Shown in pieces: positions 54,852 through 64,000 of a DNA stretch of 64,000 nucleotides. Source of the DNA: Gordionus sp. m RMFG-2023 (lineage: Eukaryota; Nematomorpha; Gordioida; Chordodea; Parachordodidae); NCBI RefSeq assembly GCF_954871325.1, contig NC_088778.1, forward strand, positions 15,465,666 to 15,529,665, in the 5' to 3' direction. Made by a program: the position numbers and the translations under genes. The notes below the pieces were generated by a model. The model saw only the letters and a program-made list of their open reading frames with translations, did not search any database and was not told where the DNA came from. Each line of letters starts with the position of its first letter. Within the stretch, counting starts at the first letter, position 1.

Positions 54852-57800
54852 ATAAAATGATTGCTAGAAAAATTTTAAAAATTGACTTAATCTCCTTTTG
54901 CCTAAGTATGACTCTAATTGATTTTCCAATGTTAGTGCTAATACATTTACTCAGAGATATAGTTGTACATATATATATATATATTTATTGTGGATTTACT
55001 AAAAAAATTAATATTATGTATAGATTCATATTTAAACTGCTAATGTTAACAATATAATATATAAAGAAAGATATTTTATTATTGATTGTCACAATATTTA
55101 TTATTTATAACACGTTAATAATTTAAGCATAGATTTTAAATTATAATGTCTAAATAAAAATTATGAATTTATTACAAATACTTAGTATAAATATTTGTGG
55201 TGAATAGTATATAATGTCTTAGTTTTTAAGATATTGTTGATTATTTCTAATAGCATAGTTTTGATAATATTATTTATTTTAGGTTTTTGGTATTTTTTTT
55301 CTTAATTAGTGTCAAAAGAAACTGAATATATTACTTAAATTCAAAAGATTTAATTATAAATCTATTTCATTATGAATAAGTTTAAAATTAATTATTAGTT
55401 TGATAAATAATACCGCTAGTATAATAAATTTTTTATTAAAATTTCCCGGTATTTTTGATTGGATTTTTAATCATTTTCTTTGTTTTGAATTTTGGGTGAT
55501 ATTTTTTAAATTAAAGATGAATCGAGAATTTGACAGTTAATGAATATTAAACACTGGGTTTATTTTTTTTAGTTGATAATCGCTATTATTTTTTCGTTAG
55601 ATCTGAACTCTGACGCCACTTATCATCACGTCAAGGCTTCGATTGAGTTTAGCCGTGTTGAAAGGCTTGCCGCTTAATTTTTTATACGGTGACTACCTGG
55701 CGTTGAAATTTTTTAAAATGCTGTTAATATAATATATATTATATTATTTATTTAAATCATTTGAATGTAAAATTAATAAAATTAAATAGGAATTTTATTA
55801 TTGTGTCTACTCTCTATTATATCCTTTTAATTTCCAATCAATCATACAATAAATTTTAATGAACTCAAACAGATTAAAACACCCTATTTATAACTATTAA
55901 ATAATGCTCTCTAATAATAATAAACAAGTCATATGTTAAGATTCTTTGGTAAACTAAAATGATTCTAAGTGTCATTGAAATTACGGGCCTAGATCATGAT
56001 GAGATTTTTGAAAAAAATTTTATTAGCATGAGATGGGAGGGAGTTATAACGACCTTTTCTAACATTTTAGGGTATAAAATAAAAAATTTAATAAACAAAT
56101 TGTTAACATTTAGGAAAAAAATCTTAAGGAAAAAAAAACTGAGGAAAAAATCTTAAGGAAATAGAAGCTGAAGGAAATTAAAAACTGCCGAAAAAAATCT
56201 TAAGGAAAAAATAAATAAAAACTGGAAAAAATGTGAATTATTAAAAATAAATTTCAATAAAATGTACTATCTTTTAAATAAATGGAGAAACATTTTTAAG
56301 ATTTGGTTTATAAATTTAATTAGAATTATTATAACTGATAAAATAGATGTTAAAAATTCGGGACTACAGAATTTTGAGGAAATTTATAAAACGAGAACGG
56401 TAACTTGCTAGGACGGTTCAAAAAATTCCTAAAAACTAAATTCTAATAAGGAAATGAAAAAATATTTCACTATTTTACTTAGTTTTCTTAACAAATACCT
56501 AAAAATTTATCTTAATTGATATGTCTATTAATGGATATATAATTATATTACATAATTGTTAAATTAAGAGGAAAAAATGTATTTTATTGCTTCCGTGTAA
56601 TAATTGATATTAATGGCTAAATAAAGATTAATGAATAAAATCTGTTGATTTAAAAAATAGTAAGTTAAATATTTATATAAGAACAAGCCCTGAATGGGGA
56701 CGGAACACTTCTTTAGCCGGAATGGAACAGGAACGCTAAAATGCCGCTCCGAGTTTATGAAAAAAATAAATGCATAGTAACCTTTTATGGGAAAAATATT
56801 TTTGGATTCTTTTTATTGACAATTCATAGGAGCAAAAATGCTGTTGTCCCGGGCTTATGAAAAAAAATGCATAATAACTTTTTCTTTTTTTTATTGACAA
56901 TTCAAAGGGGAAGCTGTGGGGGGGGGGGAAGGGGAAATTCCCCCCTTCCGAAATTTGCATGTTCTCGTAAATATCATTAGGCTAATTTTTTCCATACATG
57001 CCTTCTCCCCCAAAACTGCATACAATACATCACTATAAACAAGATTTTGGAAGAAAAATTAGTAAAAATTAATAATTTTTTAATTAGAACTACGCATTTT
57101 TATAAAAAATGTCAAAAAATCAAAATTATTTTTATAAAAATCTAACTTAGGCAAAGGCCTGGTAGACCTAAAGACCTATAAAATAATTTATGGGGAAAAA
57201 TAGTGCCCCCACCCCCAGATAATTCCTAGCTATGTCTAAGGAGAAATTGTTTGGTAAAGTAATATATATTCAAAATCCCTTTTGTTCATGGATTAATTCA
57301 GATAAAGATAACGGTTTAGCATTCAGGTTTAGTTCGTAACAAAATATTAATATCCATTCTGTTTAAACCCGAAAATTTTTTCTCACGCAGATTTTAGAAT
57401 TATGTTTAGAGCATATTTTTTTAAATTTTATCTTTATACATAAAGCAACTAACGTTTATTTTATTATTGCACATAAATATACCTAATTTATAAATTATAA
57501 CAAATAAACATGATTATTATTAATTATAATATAAATCAGAATGGACTGATTAGTAGGTCTAGCGAAAAATCTCTTGGAACCTTGATATTTCAAAAAATAT
57601 TGGAGCTTTTAGAAAAAAATGAAGCCTATAAATATTTTAAAATCAATTCTTTTTGTTAATACTACAAATAAACATGATAATTAGAGAAACGTTTGGCGTA
57701 ACAGCATAGGACAAGTGAGTTTGTTGGCTTTCAAGCTCAAATTAAGAAAGTAATATCAGATAGTATTTATGTTTTGTTATAGCCATATGTAATAATCTTG

Positions 57801-57867
57801 AGGCGAAGAATCTCTTTGAGGGCATGCTACTTTTGCAAAATGTATCATAAAAGGATAGAGCATGGAC
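54852..57867. other. Gene-free DNA downstream of the ClC gene
   Basis: AATAAA hexamers overlap and follow the ClC stop codon (54847-54852 and 54851-54856). Two less AT-rich patches stand out. About 55590-55680 contains an open stretch ending ...EFSRVERLAA before a TAA, not recognised. About 55959-56090 contains a frame starting MILSVIEITGLDHDEIF, also not recognised. Around 56690-56950 there are G/C runs and 'ggaacaggaacgc' words of transposon-end type. No gene is called. Confidence 0.4.
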
Positions 57868-57997
57868 TAGTGTTGTTAAAAGGCTTGATTTTGTTCATAA
57901 AGAGCATAACGGTTTGGGCATTTATTAGCGAAATCTCGAGGCTTGTGCAATATTTTTCTGGCTAAAATATTAGCTGTTGAGCCTATTAAAAACACTA
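57868..57997. mobile_element. Short hAT MITE copy, 8-bp target duplication
   Basis: 130 bp. Begins tagtgttgttaaaaggct and ends 'attaaaaacacta'. The flanks gcatggac (57860-57867) and gcaaggac (57998-58005) differ at one position. It is an internally deleted member of the family. Confidence 0.8.
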
Positions 57998-59028
57998 GCA
58001 AGGACGAAGACAAGTATTGATAAACAGATAATAGATTCTTAAAGGTTTCGAAGAAATTGGGGAAACGAGATGTTGGGTAGGTAATTTTATTGATTCTTAG
58101 CGACAAAGATAGGTTAATATCAGCCACTATAAATATAACAACTCTTTTGAATAGAAAAAAGACTTCAGAATCTGAAGCTACATTGAACAAAAGATTTAAA
58201 ACTTTATTAAAGGTTCAAATCTTTTTAAATAATTGGGCCTTTATCAAAATACTTACAAACAATAAATTTAGACATTTTAACACTGGAAAATTATTGAAGA
58301 TGTTCTTTGAGTTCCATAGTCTTTCTTTCAATGATGCATACAAAAGCCATGGTGACAAAATATTTGGCTGATCTGATGGTGCCAAGGATATTTTAAAATG
58401 TGTCCTGAGATAAAACACCAAATGATGCTTATCAAATATACTTAATTGGTTTCACAATATTATTAACCCGAACGAATGCTGAATATTACCATCCTAGATG
58501 ATTTGTTAAAATAGAGTGAAGATATAAACTTTAAAGTAAATTAAAAGTAATTGAAAACTGCGGGCCACTATTATCTAGACGCCTTTCTGACCGTTGAACG
58601 TTTAGGAGCAAATTAAAATAGGTGAAATTCTTAATTATCTATGTAAATGATCATCAAATTGCGGAAATTATTAAGCTAGACAGGCTAGAATATGAGAAAT
58701 AAGGGCTAGTCGGTGCAAGGGAATTGTCAGTTCAGCGGGCTTTATTTTAAAACCAGAAATGTTTAGGAATTGTAATAGTATACTATAATATGTAAATTTA
58801 AGAGCAAAAAAATTTTTATGATATAACCCCCCACCCCCTCCAAAAAAAATTACGAATAAAAATAGAATTTCTTTTAGCCAAATTTGACCTTTATAAATAA
58901 CACTTTATGAAATTCTTTCATATAAAATAGGATTTTTTCCACGAGATCTTCTTCAAATCGAAAATCATAGAGTGGTGGGAAATTATTAGGAATGCTTTAT
59001 CATAATATTATAAAGAAGTTGGGTAAAG
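57998..59028. other. Unassigned DNA, possible LINE scrap
   Basis: A minus-strand frame over 58190-57990 reads VADINLSLSLRINK, faintly like the GDFN-type motif of a LINE endonuclease, but nothing else supports it. The plus-strand frame 58090-58371 has no recognised motif. The rest is AT-rich. Confidence 0.3.
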
Positions 59029-60490
59029 ATGAGGAGGGTAGAGGGTGAGGTAAATGGTTTTGATTTTTACTTTTTTGGTGAATTCAAACACTATTTTTAT
59101 CACAGCTGTTTATTGTGTATTCCAAAAAAAACGCAAAATACTTACGAAAAAATATCCGAAATAATAATGTCTAAAGGTCAGGAAAAATATTTATTTCCTG
59201 ATTTACTATATATATATATAGGATTTGAAAAGTCTGCTATGAGCGAGGTTAAAACTATCATTGGTATGATTATTAATTTAATATGTTTATTTATTTTATA
59301 TAATCAGAGGGTGCTTTTACCATTTGTGTCAAAGTACCCATAAAATTTAAAACTAGGTCTGGAAAACCTATACAGGACCGATGAAATTCTAAGCTTATTT
59401 TCTGGCATTTAGTATGGCTCAGCATTGTTCCCTTATGTGATATGGCTAATGCTCGAGATCGGTTACTCCGAGCAATGGTAAGGATATTCTTGACTATTTC
59501 GATAAAAATTATATTAATCGAGAATCAAGGAAGGTCACAAGAGGCAATTCTCAGTCCCAGACAAGTCAAATTGAGCCTCTATTTCCTCCGGAAACTTGGA
59601 ACGTGAATCAGAGCCAGCGTCTACATGAGCGGGAGGGGTAGGAACAGTTTGCATCCTATTTTTTTGAGGGGGTAAGCTGCTTTAATGGGGGTAGGATAAA
59701 TTTTTTTGGGGGGTCATCTATTAAATTTTGAGATGAAATAAGACAAAATTTATTGCTGTAAAAATTAATACTTTTATTATAGTATTATTATAATACAATT
59801 CATCGACCAAATCTATATATTGCAAACAATCATACACATTGTTTTCCAGATAAACTATCCTTTTAAATATAATTTAAAAGGTTTCGATATTTCAGCAAGC
59901 TCATAATGCCATAATAATTAATTCATTGTAAATAATGAAGGTTTTAATTAAATTTATTATCTAAAAAATAAATTCTTTATATTCACAAAATATCGATAGT
60001 TGGTAGTAGAGATAGATTAATTTAAGTTATCCTTTATAAATTATTTGAAAAGTGTATCAATAAATAAATAAGTGTAAATAATGATAAAGAGACATCGCCG
60101 CCGAAGGCAGCTGGGATTTTTTAGGGGGGTAGGCAAAGGTTTTTGAAAGGGGTTTGCATCCAGTGAAAATTCTGCCATGTAGACGCTGATCAGAGCACTC
60201 TATCCGACGAAGAACGCAAGAATTATCAATGCGGAGGTGGAATCATCGTTTTTCTAAACTGGTTGGAAATAAACACCCATTAATCTGGGTATTGATTTAA
60301 AAAATGAAATGCGAGGTGACTTCCGATGAAACCAAACTTGAACGATGTCGTGTAGGTAGGTGGACACCAAAAACTAAATCGCAGTTATAATATCCAGATT
60401 CGGTTAAAGAAACTTTGCGAGAAATACTTTTATGTAATGCGAAGACTTCCAGATTTTATAAGAGCGATTTCTTACAATATCGATGTCAAC
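59029..60490 (+). mobile_element. MULE (Mutator-like) transposase relic, interrupted by a MITE
   Basis: Plus-strand pieces in MULE order. First comes HYFYHSCLLCIPKKTQNTYE, then PDLLYIYIGFEKSAMSEVK (compare the family's 'P..Kt..tY' and 'DFE.A'). A change of frame follows to DILDYFDKNYINRESRK and EPLFPPETWNVNQS. After the inserted 59615-60188 element come KLVGNKHPLIWVLI, VTSDETKLERCRVGRW and RRLPDFIRAISYNI. Stops and frame changes are present. The first DDE Asp region and element ends were not found. The right side is cut by the hAT element at 60491. Confidence 0.75.
59615..60188. mobile_element. 574-bp hAT-type MITE with perfect 8-bp target duplication
   Basis: The ends cagcgtctacatg and catgtagacgctg are exact inverses. 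atcagagc is on both sides (59607-59614, 60189-60196). The ends are G-rich ('gggaggggtagg', 'ttaggggggtagg') and the core AT-rich. Inserted in the MULE relic. Confidence 0.92.
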
Positions 60491-61683
60491 CAGTGTTGTT
60501 AAACGCTACTTTTAAAAGTAGTGCGCTATCGCTACCGCTATTTTATAAAATATAGCGCGCTACCGCTATCGTTTTCAAATGAGTAGCACGCTATTAGCTA
60601 CTTTTTACGCTATTTTGATTTTTTTTTAAAATATTTTTTACGTAACTTTATTTCCACAAATAAAATATTGGTATAAAAACATACTATAATTTGTTACATA
60701 TATATATAATTTATTTATTATTGCACTTTAATAATAATAACATTTTGGTACTGTCATCCCCAAATCTAGCACGATGATCAGAAAGTATAAGCTTTGCCAT
60801 ACTAAATAATCGTTCAGCACTAGCTCTTGAGCGCAACGCAGTATTAAATTTAATAAACACACTTTTTATATAAAAAAAATCATAAAAATATTTAAATGAG
60901 TATTTTTAGATTTAAAAAAAGCATCTAGAGATTTAATAATATTATTATTATTATTTATTTCAAAAGATCATCTATGGAAGGCCGCGGTTTCGATCCTGCT
61001 ATAGTATTAGTATCGTGGTTAGGCATGGCATTTTTTAACGTTACCATCAGCCTATCAAGTTGCCCTTTAGATTCAGTTAAATTATTGTATGGCCAATTTA
61101 ACTTGAAACTAGGATGAACGATAGCAGCTATTACATTATCATTATCATACAGATCTGGAAATCTAATTTATATAAAGCGATTGTATTTATAAAAAAGAAG
61201 AATACCTTTTTAATTTTCAAAATTTAAATTTATCTGAGATTTAGATTCATTTATAAAAAAATATTAAAATAGCATTAAATTATGGTAAATAAAATTTTTA
61301 AAAATATAATTATTATACACAAGGTAATTAATAATATATTAATTTTGAATTTTATATTAATACTATATATTAATATTATAGAAAGGATAATCTATATTTT
61401 TCTCATTTTCCAAAGAAATTTCGCTATCTTCAACAATCTCACACATTTTTAATAACTAGATTTATAATGCTAACTACATTTATAATTTATATTTTTAAAT
61501 ATAAATTTAAATAAAAGGATCATAATTTTAGATTTAATAAAAAATATTTTTTTAATATTTTTTAGATGTATTTATTATGTAAAATTGAAAGTAGCGAGCT
61601 ACGGCTATCTCTATTTTCTAAAAAACGTAGCCAGCTAAAGCTACCGCTACTGAAAAAAGTAGCGCGCTATTTTAACAACACTG
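60491..61683 (-). mobile_element. hAT element keeping the 3' (dimerisation) part of a transposase, perfect 8-bp target duplication
   Basis: Starts cagtgttgttaaacgctac and ends 'ttttaacaacactg'. The flanks are both atgtcaac (60483-60490, 61684-61691). Subterminal 'gtagcgcgcta' words are abundant. Minus-strand relics: FPDLYDNDNVIAAIVHPSFK and LNWPYNNLTESKGQLD near 61165-61070, and ALRSRASAERLFSMAKLIL with SDHRARFGDDS near 60860-60760, the hAT C-terminal dimerisation motif. The N-terminal and most catalytic coding is gone. Confidence 0.9.
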
Positions 61684-61691
61684 ATGTCAAC

Positions 61692-62114
61692 CCATTTAAT
61701 TATTATTTTAAATAAAATTTGCATATACATGATGATGATTTACCACTAAAATAAAATCTAATTGCAAAATTTAGTCAAATTTAGTCTATTTAATATCTTA
61801 ATTGTATATGAATATTGTATTTATTACTATAGCAAATCATTTTTACGAAAAAAGAAATATATATGTTATTTTATGGGAGTATTTTTTCCAGTACCACTTT
61901 GAACATCAGCATTTTATCATGTTTAACCATTGTTTATGGAGGGTATATGAGTTACCTTTAAATAATGAATTAGCGCCATTAAAAAATATAGCTTATTAAT
62001 AAAATATATTTAAAAAATATTTATTCTTAAAATGCTAATTTGTCTATACCTTATAAACATGAGGATATCCATTATAATTCAAATAAAAATATGCCTTTAT
62101 CATTAGGTCTTAAG
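61692..62114. other. Gene-free spacer
   Basis: AT-rich. The 65-codon frame 61802-61999 has no motif. Confidence 0.4.
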
Positions 62115-62374
62115 TAGTGTTGTAAACGAACGCGTTCAAGTTCGTTTTTTTGAAAGAAATGATGAACGGCGTTCCTTTTATTTTTGACAAACTTTGAACG
62201 TGAACGCGTTTCTTTTTTTGACGAACGCGTTCGAATTTAACCTTCTTTCAATTTTAAAAACACTTTTTATTTATATTTATTTGAAAAATTTAATATTAAC
62301 TCAAATTTTTAAAGAAAAAAGTCCTATATTTTTTAATCAGCTGTTTTTCCTTTTTCATATTTCAATTTTTTTTA
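62115..62374. mobile_element. Truncated 5' end of the 16709-18160 hAT family
   Basis: Begins tagtgttgtaaacgaacgcg and follows the other copy closely for about 260 bp ('gacgaacgcgttcgaattta', 'tcagctgtttttcc'), then diverges. No right end is seen, so it is truncated or cut by the LINE that follows. Confidence 0.8.
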
Positions 62375-62543
62375 ACTGATAAGAGCTAAATTCTTTTAAT
62401 AAATTTTCCTTTACTATAACTTTTTCTAAATCTTTAATCTAAACCAAATAAAATTCCTTCTAACGTCATCAGGATCTTTAGAATTTTTCTTGGATTCAAG
62501 TTAGTATAACCAAATGGAGAACAAATTAACAGGCAAGTTATAA

Positions 62544-64000
62544 ATTGCGTTCCTTAATATAAATGGAATGAAAAACAAACTAGCGGATCTCTTAAGGTTA
62601 GATGTGGTGAAAGTAGACATCATAGGTATTCAAGAAACCCACTGTCCTGGAAAAACTGCAAACTTTAATGATTATAAAATATTTTGCTCGGGTACCACTT
62701 CCAAAAGCTGGTCTGGGATAGAATTCATAATAAATAAACGAATATATAAATTCACCATCAAATTCGTACCCATATCTAAACGATGTAGTCTTCTCTATTT
62801 AAACACAAATTTTAGGCTCACAATAATAGCAAATTTTTATGCCCCACCAAATAGAAATGAAAGATTAGGCTTCATCGACATAATGATAAATACGATTCAC
62901 ACCCTACCGTGCAGATATAATATAATAATTATAGGCTATCTAAACCTGAAAATTGGTAAAGAGGCTGTTTGTTAGCAGTAATGTCACCGGGTATGCTACC
63001 ATATAACAACCGAATAGCAAGGATAGCAAGAAACTTAAAGTCTAAAATACTTTTTTTTCCACCGAGAAATAAACACATGCACCGTCGTGAGGGCTGGCAG
63101 AAATCCAAAATTGATTTCTTCATCTCTAATATTCACCAGTGGTTTGACGGCGTTAAGGCATCAACTAATATAAACCTGTCGGATCATAGAATGCTTTAGC
63201 TATTATTACCGTAAAAAAATATATGGGGCTATTATAAAAGAATTAGACAAAACTTGATTGGATCTAGTACAATTCATTTGAAAACAAACTTTACACCTAA
63301 ACTTAGTAAATTACAAACGCCGGAAGATATATAATTCTTGATCAAGCATTAAATAGGAAAAGAGCCAACTTTCTAAACATAACTATGCACTAAAACTTAG
63401 AAGAATGCTGGAAATTATTTAAAATGATCTTGCAGAATCATATGATGTTGCCAAATGTAAGTCATTTTTTCAAGGAAAGAATGGACTCTAGTGAGACATT
63501 AGAAAAAATAAATCAACTAAGAATGAAGAATGGCTCAGAGTTATGGAAAATCATACAGAGATTACTATGGAGTGATAAAAGGATTTACATAGCAAAAAAG
63601 CCTATGATATTGATAAAGATATGAAAGAAAATAGAATTTATGACGCCTATAAAAAATTAAAATAATTCTGTAAACCTTGCAGTTAGAAAACCCAACTCTA
63701 TAATTTTAGGAAACGGAAAAATAATCATTGACCAGGACGAACAAATGACATTACGGCTTGATTATTATAAGATGGTCTTCGACTCACGGAAGGTAACTCT
63801 ACCAACAAACAATATAAACCTTGTCCCACCCCCGTCTGGTTTCTCCATAAATAAAATATCAAATGTAATAAAAAAACTACGGAAAAACAAAGCTGGGGCT
63901 CGATAATCACCGCACCTATGACAATATCTTCCTTCCTACTAGACTCTTCAATAAAATATGGGAGAACGGAAAGAAATACTACAATGGAATGGAACAAATC
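62544..64000 (+). mobile_element. Second LINE, endonuclease and start of reverse transcriptase, runs off the window
   Basis: Endonuclease: IAFLNINGMKNKLADLL, VDIIGIQETHCPG, IIANFYAPPNRNERLGF and IIIGYLNLKIGKE (usual GDLN-x-(K/R)-IG), then in another frame KSKIDFFISNIHQWFDGV and NLSDHRML. An early RT piece follows near 63860 (KKLRKNKAGA). At least one frame change lies near 62965 and several stops follow 63200. It differs from the 18421 LINE in wording (LNINGM rather than LNIGTL), so it is another clade, possibly CR1/L2-like. Ends beyond 64000. Confidence 0.8.

Noticed and set aside
56736-56960. 74-codon minus-strand frame
   Set aside because: Spans poly-G/C runs of repeat type, with no protein motif.
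57876-58371. A protein gene on either strand
   Set aside because: Frames overlap a MITE and show only a faint LINE-like motif. No splice or start context supports a gene.

Overview
The window is AT-rich nuclear DNA from an invertebrate animal. Three of the four protein-coding genes have clear metazoan relatives, the genes are spliced, and most of the remaining DNA is transposon debris. A small secreted chitin-binding (peritrophin-A type) protein suggests an arthropod or another chitin-using invertebrate. The species cannot be named from the sequence alone.

Host genes. (1) 10576-13519 (+): a two-exon SETDB1/Eggless-type histone H3K9 methyltransferase (956 aa) with triple Tudor, MBD, pre-SET, bifurcated SET and post-SET parts, and unusual residues at two SAM-pocket motifs. 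(2) 23382-24898 (-): a two-exon gene for a 161-aa protein I do not recognise, built around a duplicated acidic/hydrophobic motif. (3) 27893-28221 (+): a two-exon 92-aa secreted chitin-binding protein. (4) 35340-54851 (+): thirteen exons of a ClC-7-type lysosomal 2Cl-/H+ exchanger. Its extreme N-terminus was not found. It has a long Asn/Ser/Asp-rich insertion between the two CBS domains. Its introns range from 40 bp to about 5.5 kb, and the large ones are filled with transposons.

Mobile DNA. hAT-type elements dominate, many with clean 8-bp target-site duplications (TSDs). They include two related ~2-kb non-autonomous elements (6559-8665 and 48542-50400), deletion derivatives that still show BED-finger or C-terminal dimerisation-domain coding (16709-18160, 38380-39508, 60491-61683), and a swarm of ~130-210-bp MITEs. 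Others are a PIF/Harbinger-like MITE with an empty site visible in this same window, a TA-flanked MITE inside an intron, a MULE relic, several long foldback elements (3870-5310, 15087-16326, 40580-42565, 43034-44936), two decayed LINEs (18421-21437 and 62544 to the window end), a tRNA-derived SINE that shares its head with the first LINE, and a fossil reverse-transcriptase element on the minus strand (32090-34250). Nesting is deep: a MULE relic is split by a MITE and cut by a hAT, and a hAT MITE in a ClC intron is split by a 1.9-kb palindromic foldback.

Other structure. There is a degenerate 13-bp minisatellite (29307-29528), a 16-bp array inside a transposon inverted repeat, a 425-bp tandem duplication, and small GC-rich hairpin cassettes (7-bp stem, 3-nt loop) that stand out in the AT-rich background. 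No rRNA, functional tRNA, CRISPR or operon structure was seen. Exon boundaries come from reading frames, GT/AG sites and remembered family sequences; no alignment or transcript data were available.
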